Of a stretch of DNA of 64,000 nucleotides, positions 39,207 to 47,896 are shown in pieces. The notes beneath the pieces are model-generated. The model was not told the DNA's origin. It worked only from the letters and a program-made list of their open reading frames with translations, and made no database searches. Position 1 is the first letter of the stretch. Each line of letters begins with the position of its first letter. A program made the position numbers and the translations under genes. This DNA comes from Novosphingobium sp. (GTDB lineage Bacteria; Pseudomonadota; Alphaproteobacteria; Sphingomonadales; Sphingomonadaceae), in NCBI GenBank assembly GCA_017745295.1, contig JAGHZR010000002.1:124001-188000 (forward strand), given 5' to 3'.

Positions 39207-40055
39207 TCAGAAGCTGGCGCCTACCGAGAAGAGAACGGTGGACCCGGCAATCTGCGAGCCGTTCTTCGTCGAGGAGAAGTTCGGCTGCAGATAGGCGCTC
39301 TGCGACTTCGAAATGTCGGTATCGACATAAGCGACGCCCAGCGTCACCGGGCCGAGCGCAAGATCGGCGCCGAGCATCCAGTCGAGATACTCGCCGGTCG
39401 GGGCGACGCTAGTGCCGTTGGGACCAAGGCCCGAGTTGCCGTTGGAATAGCCGAAGTGCCCCTTGAGGGTCAGCGGCGTGTTGGGGATGGCGGTGTTGCC
39501 GTCAAGCCAGAGATAGACGTTGTCGGTCTTGGCGCCGAAATTGCCGATGCCGTCGGCATAGTCCGCACCGCTGGCGTAGACCTTCCCGAGCGCCTGCTGC
39601 TTCGGCGCATAGGCCACGCCGGCGAGCAGGTTGGCCGGGCCGACCGTACCGGAAAGCTTGACGTAAGGTTCGGCGAAGTCGGTCTTGTCAGCGCCGCCCG
39701 GATACATGTACCAGGTCAGGCCGACATCGAGCTTGACGCCGCTGGTGATCTCGGTGGCATAGCCGCCAACGAGGTCGAGTTCCATGTTGGAGCCGCCGAA
39801 AGTACCCCATCCGGAAAGGTTCGACCCCCAGGTGGCGACATAGAGGCCGCTCTCATGCGAAACCGTGATGCCGCCCTGCACGGCCATTTCCTTGTCGGTC
39901 TGGGAGACGCCGCGGAACCGGTAATCGGACACGAGCCCGACGGAGCCGGACACGGTGATCTCGCTAGGAGCCTCTTCCTGGGCCATCGCCGGAGCGGAGA
40001 ATGCCAGGCCGGAAGCAGCAAGGCCGAACAGGCCTGCGGCAAGACGGATTTTCAT
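39207..40055 (-). CDS. TorF-family putative outer-membrane porin
   Basis: A 282-residue outer-membrane beta-barrel protein of the TorF/TIGR02001 type. A signal peptide (MKIRLAAGLFGLAASGLAF, cleaved at AMAQE) is followed by the family start ITVSGSVGLVSDYRFRGVSQ, TDKEMAVQGGITV, SGLYVATWGSNL, and a final TVLFSVGASF strand with C-terminal Phe. I start at ATG 40055 because GAGGG lies eight bases before it; ATG 40070 would add five residues without a good ribosome site. Solute unknown. It follows the SulP/carbonic anhydrase genes but is separated from them by a strong terminator, so it has its own promoter. Confidence 0.82.
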   Translation of the reverse strand: MKIRLAAGLFGLAASGLAFSAPAMAQEEAPSEITVSGSVGLVSDYRFRGVSQTDKEMAVQGGITVSHESGLYVATWGSNLSGWGTFGGSNMELDLVGGYATEITSGVKLDVGLTWYMYPGGADKTDFAEPYVKLSGTVGPANLLAGVAYAPKQQALGKVYASGADYADGIGNFGAKTDNVYLWLDGNTAIPNTPLTLKGHFGYSNGNSGLGPNGTSVAPTGEYLDWMLGADLALGPVTLGVAYVDTDISKSQSAYLQPNFSSTKNGSQIAGSTVLFSVGASF

Positions 40056-40242
40056 ATGGAACGCCCTCATGTTGACTTTGTCGCGTTCCATCCTGCGGCC
40101 TGTTTGCCGGAGCCTACATGCGTGGCGGCTCCGTTTCATACAGACACATGTGGTTTACCGCAGTTTATGCCCTTCAGCCAGAGAAATTTAAAATAAAATG
40201 CCGTCGGATCGGCGTCGATTATCCGAAAATGAAATCGATCAT

Positions 40243-40275
40243 AAAAAACCGGGCGGTCTCCTGGGAGCCGCCCGG
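40243..40275 (-). terminator. Intrinsic terminator after the SulP transporter gene
   Basis: On the minus strand CCGGGCGGCTC...GAGACCGCCCGG is followed by TTTTTT (40248-40243), a classic rho-independent terminator about 65 bases after the SulP stop. Confidence 0.85.
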
Positions 40276-40341
40276 TGAAGGTGGGTGCGGACGACAGCGC
40301 GTCCGCACGATACGAGAAGTGAGGTCCTGTCGGTCGCGACC

Positions 40342-41919
40342 TCAGGCGGCGACCGGCAGCGGACGCAGGATCGGCGCGGGGCCGGTCACGCGGTCCGAAT
40401 GACCGCTCTGGCGGCGGCGGTTGAGCCATTCGCTGATCGTCTCGGCCGTGGTGTGGTCCATGACCTTGAGCTGGCCGAGGTCGAGGTGGACCGGGCGGCC
40501 GTGCGGCAGCTTTTCCAGTACCTTGTTGAGGCGGGTGAGGCCGAGGAAGGTGGCACCGCCGCCCAGTGCGAGACGGGTCGCTTCGCCGGCCTCGTGCTCT
40601 TCGACGTGCTCCTCGACCTTGAGCTTCAGGTTCCGGAAGTGCGGCGCCAGTTCCAGCACCGTCAGGGCCAGGCCGACCAGAACGCCGGTCAGCAGGTCGG
40701 TGGTTACGACGAGGATGAAGGTCACCGCCCAGATCACCGCCGGGAAGGCGCCGTAGTTGTGGAACAGGTGGCGCACATGGCTGAGGCTCACGAGGCGCCA
40801 GCCGGTGACGACCAGCACGCCGCCCAGTGCCGCCATCGGCACCTCACGCAGCAGCCAGGGCAGCAGCGCGATGAAGCCGAGGATCCACACGCCGTGCAGG
40901 ATCGTCGAAAGACGGGTCTTGGCACCGGCCTGGACGTTGGCCGAACTGCGCACGATCACGCCGGTCATCGGCAGGGCGCCGAACACGCCGCAGAGCAGGT
41001 TGCCGATGCCCTGGGCGCGCAGTTCCTTGTCGTACTTGGTGCGTACGCCGTCATGCATGCGGTCCACCGCGGCGGCCGAAAGCAGCGTTTCGGCACTGGC
41101 GATGAACGCAATGGCGAGGGCGGCGACGATCAGCGCGGGATTGGCGAGCGGAGCGAACCAGCCGGTGCTGGTCGGCAGTGCGAAAGCGGCGCCGATCGAT
41201 TCCGGCACGGCGATGCGGGCGACATCGAGACCCATGGTCCACGCCACGGCGGTTGCCGCGACGACACCGAGAAGCGCGCCGGGAACGAGGCCCATGCTCT
41301 TGGGACGGACCTTCTCCCAGCCAAGCATCACGGCCATCGTCAGCACGCCGAGCATCAGCGCGAGTTCGGTGGAAGCAACATTGGTGGGATCGAGGCCGAG
41401 GATGCGCGCAGGCATCATCGCCATGTTTTCGAGACCGCTCGACATCGGCTTCTGGTCGAAGAGGATGTGGAACTGGCCGATCACGATCAGCGCACCGATA
41501 CCGGCGAGCATGCCGTGGACGACCGCCGGGCTGATCGCACGGAACAGGCCGCCGAGACGAAGCGCGCCCGCCACGAGCTGGAACACACCCGCGAGCAGCA
41601 GGACCGGACCCAGCGCTTCGAGGCCGTGCTCGCGCACGAATTCGAAGACGATAACGGCAAGACCGGCCGCCGGGCCGCTCACCTGGAGAGGCGAGCCTGC
41701 CAGAAGGCCGACCACGAGACCGCCGATGATGCCGGTGACAAGTCCCTTCTCAGGGGGGACGCCGGAAGCGATGGCGATTCCCATGCAGAGGGGCATCGCT
41801 ACGAGGAACACCACGATCGAAGCCGTGAAATCCCGTCCGAAGTGGGCGAAAGGCCCGCTCCGGCTACCTTCCCCGGCCGAAGCCGGGGAAGATGCGATGG
41901 AGGTGGAGGGGGGCATCAT
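40342..41919 (-). CDS. SulP family anion transporter with STAS domain (probable bicarbonate transporter)
   Basis: A 525-residue inner-membrane transporter with 10-14 helices (about 30-430) and a C-terminal STAS domain (about 435-510, GRPVHLDLGQLKVMDHTTAE). Family motifs are FLVAMPLCMGIAIASGVPPE in the first helices, LVTGIIGGLVVGLLAGSPLQVSGP, and AFIASAETLLSAAAVDR with the anion-site Ser region. SulP proteins carry sulfate, bicarbonate or dicarboxylates. Its start overlaps the carbonic anhydrase stop by four bases (ATGA), so the substrate is most likely bicarbonate: the pair would balance CO2 and bicarbonate for carboxylases. A strong terminator follows. Confidence 0.9.
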   Translation of the reverse strand: MMPPSTSIASSPASAGEGSRSGPFAHFGRDFTASIVVFLVAMPLCMGIAIASGVPPEKGLVTGIIGGLVVGLLAGSPLQVSGPAAGLAVIVFEFVREHGLEALGPVLLLAGVFQLVAGALRLGGLFRAISPAVVHGMLAGIGALIVIGQFHILFDQKPMSSGLENMAMMPARILGLDPTNVASTELALMLGVLTMAVMLGWEKVRPKSMGLVPGALLGVVAATAVAWTMGLDVARIAVPESIGAAFALPTSTGWFAPLANPALIVAALAIAFIASAETLLSAAAVDRMHDGVRTKYDKELRAQGIGNLLCGVFGALPMTGVIVRSSANVQAGAKTRLSTILHGVWILGFIALLPWLLREVPMAALGGVLVVTGWRLVSLSHVRHLFHNYGAFPAVIWAVTFILVVTTDLLTGVLVGLALTVLELAPHFRNLKLKVEEHVEEHEAGEATRLALGGGATFLGLTRLNKVLEKLPHGRPVHLDLGQLKVMDHTTAETISEWLNRRRQSGHSDRVTGPAPILRPLPVAA

Positions 41920-42605
41920 TCCGCTGCCTCGGCGAATTCGGTGGCGAAGCGGGCCTTGGCGGCGAGCGCGACCGGCAGCGGCGCGTCTTCGCGCAGCGGC
42001 ACGAACTGGCCGGTGTCGCCGTCGAGGCCGAGGACCTGGCCGGCGTGAATGTCGACGAACCAGCCGTGCAGCGTCATTTCGCCGCGGGCGATGGCGGCAG
42101 CGACGGCCGGGTGCGTGCGCAAGTGGCTGATCTGGGCGATGATGTTCTCGAGGGTGATCGCGCGGACGCGGTCATTGCCTTCGAGTTCGCCGTGGCAGGT
42201 GCTGACGATATGTTCGGCGGCGGCGCCGTGCTTGAGCCAGGCTGCCACGTTCGGCATGGCTTCAAGACCGGTCGGGTCGCTGAGAGCCTTCATCGCGCCG
42301 CAGCCCGAGTGACCGCTGATGATGATGTCCCGCACGCCGAGAGCGGCCACCGCGTATTCGACCGTGGAAGTCACGCCGCCGTTCTGGGTCGCGTAAGGCG
42401 GCACCATGTTGCCGGCGTTGCGGCAGACGAAAAGGTCGCCGGGCTGGGCCTGCATGATCTGCTCGGGCACGATGCGCGAGTCTGCGCAGGAGATCATCAG
42501 CGCCTTGGGTTCCTGACCCTCGTTCGCCAGTTTGCCGAACAGTTCACTGCTGGCGGGGAAAATGGTCTTCTCGAAATGGAAGACGCGGCCGATCAGTTCG
42601 TTCAC
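41916..42605 (-). CDS. Beta-class carbonic anhydrase
   Basis: Interconverts CO2 and bicarbonate with a zinc centre in the cytoplasm. 229 residues with the zinc and catalytic residues C40, D42, R44 (CADSR) and H99, C102 (HSGCG), all intact, plus VCRNAGNMV and the C-terminal LHGWFVDIHAGQV typical of plant-like beta enzymes. No signal peptide. First gene of a two-gene operon with the SulP transporter, overlapping by four bases. The 277-base upstream stretch to the histidine kinase gene (transcribed towards it) holds the promoter and a small GCTGC/GCAGC hairpin, but no gene. Confidence 0.94.
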   Translation of the reverse strand: MNELIGRVFHFEKTIFPASSELFGKLANEGQEPKALMISCADSRIVPEQIMQAQPGDLFVCRNAGNMVPPYATQNGGVTSTVEYAVAALGVRDIIISGHSGCGAMKALSDPTGLEAMPNVAAWLKHGAAAEHIVSTCHGELEGNDRVRAITLENIIAQISHLRTHPAVAAAIARGEMTLHGWFVDIHAGQVLGLDGDTGQFVPLREDAPLPVALAAKARFATEFAEAAE

Positions 42606-42882
42606 TCTCGTAACCTTTCCTTGTTGCTGGTGCTCCGAGCTCTACCGAAGGGATGGAAACGGGGCGCGGAGCTTGCTTTGGAAAGTACGGGTCGCGATTT
42701 TCGGCTGTCGTGCGCCTTTGTCAGGAAATGTTGCTGCGACGCAGCGCGGATGAACGAAAGTTCATCGAAATGTCAGGCCATCCGGGGGTTTTCGGGGGCT
42801 GGTGATTGTATGTCTCGCTATTGCCAAACCATAACAAGCGCTTAAGCGAAAGTGTCACTCTTGCTGCTTTGCAGCAGGAAAT

Positions 42883-44208
42883 TTATTGCGCTGCGAGCGG
42901 CAGGCGAATTGTCGCCCGCAATCCGCCTTCGGGGCGGTTTCTCAAGTCCAGCGTACCCCCTTCCAGGCGCACGGCCTTGCGCACGATCGGCAGGCCGAGA
43001 CCCATTCCGGCCGTGTCGCGCGCACGTGCGGTATCGAGACGGACGAAGGGTTGCAGGGCATCGGTGATGCGCTCTTCGGGAATGCCGGGGCCGTCGTCGT
43101 CCACGGTAATCTCGGCGGCACCGCCGTCGTTGCGAAGACCGACGCGCACATTGCCGCCGTAATGCAGGGCATTCTCGATCAGGTTCGACAGGGCACGGCG
43201 AATCGAGACCGGACGGGCCATGATGACCAGGCTGGAAAGGCCCGAATAGGATGCATCCGCACCGCGATCGGCCGCGGTATCGACGAGCGTTTCGGCCATG
43301 ATCGCAAGATCGATCCGCTCGGCCGGGATCTGCGTGCCGCCGGTATCGACATAGGCCTGGATCGAATCGAGCAGCATCCGCATCTCGTCGATGTCGTGGT
43401 TGATGCCGTCGCGGACGACCGGATCGACCTCGCCGTCGTCAAGACGCAGGCGTATGCGCGACAGCGGGGTCTTGAGGTCGTGACCGATGGCCAGCATGGT
43501 ATGCGTGCGGTCGAGCATCGACTGGTGGATGCGCTCCTGCATCTCGTTCATGGCGCGGATCAGTTCGCGCATTTCGTCAGGCCCGTGTTCGGGGACCGGG
43601 CGGGGCGGTCCCGCATCGAAATGACGGGTGGCGCGCACCAGGGACCGCAGCGGATTGAGCGCGGCCCGCAGGAGCAGCCAGGCCAGCGATATCAGCAGCA
43701 CCGTCGGCAGCACGAGGCTGGCAAAGCGGCCGATGCTGAGTTTCCAGGCCGAGCGGGCATGGGTCCGAAAATCGAGCACGCCGCCGTCCGCCAGGCGGAG
43801 CGAGCCGCCGATATTGCCTTCGCGCGGAATGGACTCAAGGTGGAGTTCCAGGTCGCTGTGCGCGAGTTCCGGTTCCATCTCGATTACTTGCGCGCGCAAG
43901 TTGGCGAGGCTCAACGAACCGCGATAGCGCTTGTTCTGGTCGCTCAGTTTGAGCGAGAACTTCGCAGTGCTCAGCGCGGTCGTGACGGCCTGCCGCTCGC
44001 CCACTGCCGAATGCTCGATGGCGCGCCGCGCCAGCACGAGGTTCTCGGCAATGCGCTGGGCATCGTCGCGGCGCAGTTCGAACGTATTGGCACGTTCGAA
44101 CAGCACCGTGTTGCAGACCACGTCGATGACGAAGACCAGCAGGAGGACTGCAATCAGCCGCTCGGGCAGACCGAAGCGCCGGAACAGGCGGAACCGGCGC
44201 AAGGACAT
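42883..44208 (-). CDS. Sensor histidine kinase, EnvZ-like
   Basis: A 441-residue membrane kinase. The first membrane helix is about 15-37 (LIAVLLLVFVIDVVCNTVLF), followed by a periplasmic sensor region (about 40-160), a second helix (about 163-185), HAMP (PLRSLVRATRHFD), a dimerisation/phosphoacceptor domain with AIGHDLKTPLSRIRLRL (His about 242), and an ATP domain with NLIENALHYGG, DDDGPGIPEE and AGMGLGLPIVRKA. Phosphorylates the OmpR-type regulator encoded just upstream; stop and start share one base (TGATG). The signal is unknown. Its short periplasmic part and position next to porin and anion-transport genes suggest envelope or ionic stress, but this is only context. Confidence 0.92.
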   Translation of the reverse strand: MSLRRFRLFRRFGLPERLIAVLLLVFVIDVVCNTVLFERANTFELRRDDAQRIAENLVLARRAIEHSAVGERQAVTTALSTAKFSLKLSDQNKRYRGSLSLANLRAQVIEMEPELAHSDLELHLESIPREGNIGGSLRLADGGVLDFRTHARSAWKLSIGRFASLVLPTVLLISLAWLLLRAALNPLRSLVRATRHFDAGPPRPVPEHGPDEMRELIRAMNEMQERIHQSMLDRTHTMLAIGHDLKTPLSRIRLRLDDGEVDPVVRDGINHDIDEMRMLLDSIQAYVDTGGTQIPAERIDLAIMAETLVDTAADRGADASYSGLSSLVIMARPVSIRRALSNLIENALHYGGNVRVGLRNDGGAAEITVDDDGPGIPEERITDALQPFVRLDTARARDTAGMGLGLPIVRKAVRLEGGTLDLRNRPEGGLRATIRLPLAAQ

Positions 44209-44996
44209 CAGGCGCGTGTGACCTCGGCCTTGAACATGTAGCCGACGCCGCGGACGGTCACGATCGGCGACTCCGCGCCCTCGGCCTGCAGCTTGCGGCG
44301 CAGGCGGCTGACGAGCACGTCGACGCTGCGGTCGGAACTGTCGCCCAGGCGCGAGCGCGAAAGTTCGATCAGACGCTCACGGCCGAGCACGCGCTGCGGA
44401 TAGGCGAGGAAAGTGGCGAGCAGGTCGAATTCGGCGCCGGTCAGGTCGACCATGGCGCCGGTGGGCGAGCGCAGTTCGCGGCGCGCCATCGACAGGTTCC
44501 AGCCTTCGAAATGGATCGATTCGGGGGTGCGGCCATCGGCCACCGCGTCGCTGCCGCTGAAATCGGCCGAAGTCGGATTGTTGCCGCCGCGCCGCAGGAC
44601 CGCGCTGACGCGGGCGGCCAGTTCGCGGGTGCTGAAGGGCTTGGCGAGATAGTCGTCCGCGCCCAGTTCCAGGCCGAGAACGCGATCCTCCTCGCTACCG
44701 CGGGCGCTGATGAAGATCACCGGAATGTCGCATTCGCGGCGCAGGCGGCGGAACAGGTCGAAGCCGCTCGTGCCCGGAAGCATGATATCCAGTACGACGA
44801 GGCTGACCGGGCCTTCGCGCAAGGTCACCCACATTTCCGCGCCGGTCGCGGCGGTCAGCACGTTGAAACCGGTCTGGCGCAAGGCGCGGGCGGTGAGCGT
44901 GCGCAGGGGGCCGTCGTCCTCCACGAGCAGGATCGTCGGGGTAGGCATCGGGCCGTCGTCGAGATGGCGATATATGGGGGCTGTAGTGTTGCTCAT
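44208..44996 (-). CDS. OmpR family response regulator
   Basis: A 262-residue DNA-binding regulator. The receiver domain (about 20-135) has acidic pocket ILLVEDDGP, phospho-acceptor D70 (VVLDIMLPG), FISARGSEEDRVLGLELGAD and the Lys in YLAKPFS. The winged-helix output domain (about 165-262) has MVDLTGAEFDLLATFLAYPQ, RVLGRERLIELSRSRLGDSS, DVLVSRLRRKL and TVRGVGYMF. I start at ATG 44996 (MSNTTAP). It is the first gene of the two-component operon. The 274 bases upstream contain its promoter and no gene I can support. Confidence 0.92.
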   Translation of the reverse strand: MSNTTAPIYRHLDDGPMPTPTILLVEDDGPLRTLTARALRQTGFNVLTAATGAEMWVTLREGPVSLVVLDIMLPGTSGFDLFRRLRRECDIPVIFISARGSEEDRVLGLELGADDYLAKPFSTRELAARVSAVLRRGGNNPTSADFSGSDAVADGRTPESIHFEGWNLSMARRELRSPTGAMVDLTGAEFDLLATFLAYPQRVLGRERLIELSRSRLGDSSDRSVDVLVSRLRRKLQAEGAESPIVTVRGVGYMFKAEVTRA

Positions 44997-45270
44997 CGTC
45001 TCTTCTTGCACAAATGTAGTTTTTCGGGCGCGGCTTGGCAAACCCGACCTGCAATTTCCCGGTGGCGGCGACCCGCGATCACGCGCCGAAAGCGGCGATA
45101 TCGAGGGCGCGCGCAGGAAGTGAACATCATGCCGTCAGGTTGCCTTTTTCCTGGGGCGGAACTTGGCCATGCAGCATGTCTTGGTTTGTGCAGAATTGTT
45201 ACGAAATGTTTCTCTTGGGAAGTGTATGGAAACACTCCGGAAAACATTCGGCAATGCGTCACGCGCGCGA

Positions 45271-46329
45271 TCAGGTTCCGCGCAGGAGGCACTCCTCGCG
45301 AATGCTACGCGCAAATTCCCTGCAGTTCCAGAGGGCGTGATCGGGCATGCCTGGGCGGCGGACGAAAGTGAAGGAAATCGCATCTACTGCGTTTCCTGAC
45401 AGCGGCATTGCCTGTCCGCGCAGGCCGGGATCGGTCCAGCCGATGAAGCGGCATTCCTCCAGTCCGGCGCAGCGCTCCTCGGCCAGGCGCGGAAATGTTC
45501 CGGGCGCATCGGCGGGAATGACAACGAGGAAAAGTCCGGTATCGGGCTCGGAGGACGGTGCTTTCCCCGGCGCCTCCGATGGCGTGGGCCGGGCTTGGGG
45601 AGCGGGGCTGCCGTGGGCAAGGGATAGCCCGGCGAGTTGCGCCATTCGCGGCTCCCGGCCGGCATGACGTTGGAGGAAAGCGGCAGGCGAACCGGCCATT
45701 CCGCGCCAACGGAAGAACAGGTGCGTCTTGACGACCGCGAGCTTGTCCATCGTCCGGCCCCAGAGCGGACTGACCCAGTCGGTATGGTAGTGCGTGGCCT
45801 GGCCGACAGTGGTTTCGACGCGCCCCAGCAGCATTTCGGCGGCGGTCTCGCGCGCCTCCAGCCACTCGTGCGGAGAAGGGCGACGCCGCCCCAGCGAACC
45901 GTCGCAGGTGAAGGTGAACTGGCAACCGGTCACACGCTCCGCACCGGCGAAGACGACGCCGCAGATCGTGGCAGGGAAGGCCGCATGTCGCACGCGGTTG
46001 AGTACGACTTGCGCCACGGCGCGCTGATCGAGCGCGCCGGGACCGGCCTCGTAGTAGTCGGCAGCGGCAAGGCAGTCGATCGCCCTTGCGCGGTCTTCGG
46101 GAGCAGCTTCGAGAATGAAGGGCCGGGAGGAAATCAGCGCGACCGTGGCAAGCGGAATTGCCGCGTTGAAAGCGCGGGCCTGTTCGATTGCAGCCGCCTT
46201 TGGAAGCGCGGGAGCGAGCGAAGGCTGCGCGAAACGGTTCGGTCTTACGGAAAGGCCATGGTCGGGAATCCGCTCGACCGGCGCCAGAGCCGATGCGAAA
46301 AGTAGAAGCGAGGCGCCAAGCCGGGTCAT
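45271..46329 (-). CDS. SleB-type cell wall hydrolase, secreted or anchored
   Basis: A 352-residue protein with a signal peptide (MTRLGASLLLFASALAPVE) and a central Hydrolase_2/SleB domain (about 80-215): CLAAADYYEAGPGALDQRAV, AQVVLNRVRH, PATICGVVFAG, GCQFTFTCDGS, QATHYHTDWVSPLWG. SleB-type enzymes cleave peptidoglycan glycan strands; the Glu of YYEAG is the catalytic-type residue. A Pro-rich linker (about 245-270) precedes a C-terminal region of unknown type (FLVVIPADAPGTFPR, GWTDPGLRGQAMPL). It lies 16 bases after the PLP decarboxylase gene, so it is probably the last gene of the polysaccharide operon, perhaps opening the wall for the export complex. Confidence 0.85.
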   Translation of the reverse strand: MTRLGASLLLFASALAPVERIPDHGLSVRPNRFAQPSLAPALPKAAAIEQARAFNAAIPLATVALISSRPFILEAAPEDRARAIDCLAAADYYEAGPGALDQRAVAQVVLNRVRHAAFPATICGVVFAGAERVTGCQFTFTCDGSLGRRRPSPHEWLEARETAAEMLLGRVETTVGQATHYHTDWVSPLWGRTMDKLAVVKTHLFFRWRGMAGSPAAFLQRHAGREPRMAQLAGLSLAHGSPAPQARPTPSEAPGKAPSSEPDTGLFLVVIPADAPGTFPRLAEERCAGLEECRFIGWTDPGLRGQAMPLSGNAVDAISFTFVRRPGMPDHALWNCREFARSIREECLLRGT

Positions 46330-46345
46330 GGGCTTGGCTTCGCAC

Positions 46346-47647
46346 TCATGCGTTCTGGTTGGCCGCCGCGGGATGCGCGGCGTCGATCACGCGGACCGGA
46401 TCGTCCGGGGATGAGACCCGCCCCAGCACGCGCGTTGCGCGCAGCAAGGTTCCGGCCATGACCAGGACTTCCTCGGGAAGCGGATGGCTGATGAAATGGA
46501 CGGGGCTGGCCGTGAGGCCGTAAGCGCCGCTGTTGTGCACGGCAAGCAGGTCGCCTTCCTCGATCCGGGGCAATTCGATACCGCTCGCAAGGCGGTCGAT
46601 CGAGGTGCAGAGCGGGCCTACCACGTCCAGCGGTTCGGGCGGGCTGTCGGAAGCCTTGCCGATCCGATGCATCCGGTAGTTTCGGCGCACGACCATGCCG
46701 AAATGCCCGGAAGCCGGGAGGTGATTGTTCATCCCGCCGTCGCAGATGGCGATGCGCCTTCCGCGTGAGACTTTGGTGGAGATCACCCGCGTGACCAGGT
46801 AACCCGCCTCGGAAACGAGGTAGCGCCCCAGTTCCAGCACCATTTGCGTCCGGGCGAAGCGCGGATTTTCCCGCAGAACCGCCAGCTCGCGGCGCAAGGA
46901 CGCGGCGATGGAAGGCAGGTCGAGCGCCGTGTCGCCCTCGTGATAAGGGACGCCGAGGCCCGAACCCATGACCAGCACCTCCGGCACTACGCCATGGGTG
47001 GAACAGAGCGTGCCGAAGATCGCCAGAAGGTGGCGGTAGGTCTCCGCGATCGCCTCTGCTTTCAGGCATTGGGTCCCGGCATAGATGTGGAAGCCCGCGA
47101 GATGGAGGCCCGTCAGCGACTGGATTTCGGCGATCGCCTCGTCGGCATCCTCGATGTCGATGCCGAAAGGGGTCGGCCGTCCGGCCATCTGGTCGCCGAA
47201 TCCCTTGGGAAGGCTCTCGGGCGAAATACGCAGCAGCACCGGCTGAACCCGTGCCGCCCGCCGGGCGATCCGGTCTGCCAGACGCGCTTCGCGCAAGGAC
47301 TCCAGCACGAGGTGGCCGACACCGGCGCGGATCGCCTCGCCGATCTCGACTTCACGCTTGCCGGGCCCGGTGAAGCTCAGCAGCGCGGGGTTCCATCCGG
47401 CTTCCCGCGCCAGACGCAGTTCCCCGGCGGAGGAAATGTCCAGCCGATCGACCGCGCCGGAAAGCCAGGCCAGAAGCGTGGGATTGGGATTGGCTTTGAC
47501 CGCGTAGCTGAGTTCCAGCCTCTCGCCGAAATTCTCCCGCAGCAGGGCTATGCGCTGCTCGATCCGCTCGGTGAAATAGACGAAGCAGGGGGTGCCGAAG
47601 CGCTCGGCGGCCTTTTCCAGAAGGTCGTCTTCCTCCTGCGATGTCAT
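46346..47647 (-). CDS. PLP-dependent decarboxylase, exosortase-A-system-associated type
   Basis: A 433-residue fold-type III PLP enzyme of the diaminopimelate/ornithine decarboxylase family. PLP lysine K51 lies in LSYAVKANPNP; SSAGELRLAREAG, GFHIYAGTQ, LELGRYLVSEAGYLV, ICDGGMNNHLPASG, GPLCTSID and NSGAYGLTASPVHF are the other family blocks. The best match in type is the group associated with exosortase A/EPS loci rather than lysine synthesis. It overlaps the ACP gene by four bases and stands in one run with an adenylating ligase and an acetyltransferase. It probably decarboxylates an amino acid, perhaps one carried on the ACP, to give an amine for polysaccharide modification; the substrate is unknown. 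Confidence 0.9.
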   Translation of the reverse strand: MTSQEEDDLLEKAAERFGTPCFVYFTERIEQRIALLRENFGERLELSYAVKANPNPTLLAWLSGAVDRLDISSAGELRLAREAGWNPALLSFTGPGKREVEIGEAIRAGVGHLVLESLREARLADRIARRAARVQPVLLRISPESLPKGFGDQMAGRPTPFGIDIEDADEAIAEIQSLTGLHLAGFHIYAGTQCLKAEAIAETYRHLLAIFGTLCSTHGVVPEVLVMGSGLGVPYHEGDTALDLPSIAASLRRELAVLRENPRFARTQMVLELGRYLVSEAGYLVTRVISTKVSRGRRIAICDGGMNNHLPASGHFGMVVRRNYRMHRIGKASDSPPEPLDVVGPLCTSIDRLASGIELPRIEEGDLLAVHNSGAYGLTASPVHFISHPLPEEVLVMAGTLLRATRVLGRVSSPDDPVRVIDAAHPAAANQNA

Positions 47648-47883
47648 GCCGCCAGTTTCCGGGCGAAATCGAGTATCCGGGTGGCGGTGTCGAAATGATC
47701 CAGCGTCACGTCCTCGGCGCGGATTTCGCTACCGGTCTCGCGCTCCACGAACAGGATGAGGTTGAGCATCGCCACGGAATCCAGTGCGCCGCTGGAAAAC
47801 AGCGGGGTCTCGGCAGTCAGTTCGCCATCGAGCGCGGCGAATTCGGCAATGCTGCGGATCAGGGTCTCTGCGGTCAGGGCCAT
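47644..47883 (-). CDS. Acyl carrier protein (stand-alone)
   Basis: A 79-residue acidic, helical carrier protein. The phosphopantetheine serine is S36 in SGALDSVAMLNLILFVE, matching the D-S-[VL] motif of ACP/PCP domains. It lies between an AMP-forming ligase (14 bases upstream) and the PLP decarboxylase (four-base overlap), so it probably carries an acyl or aminoacyl group loaded by that ligase rather than serving fatty acid synthesis. Confidence 0.9.
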   Translation of the reverse strand: MALTAETLIRSIAEFAALDGELTAETPLFSSGALDSVAMLNLILFVERETGSEIRAEDVTLDHFDTATRILDFARKLAA

Positions 47884-47896
47884 GGTCGAGGGGTCC

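Noticed and set aside
40285..42048. Long plus-strand frames opposite the SulP and carbonic anhydrase genes.
   Set aside because: Both minus-strand genes have intact active-site or family motifs; the plus-strand frames are acidic/Arg-rich shadows.
42855..42880. The hairpin GCTGC-TTT-GCAGC after the histidine kinase gene as a terminator.
   Set aside because: Short stem with no T tract in the direction of transcription; too weak to call.
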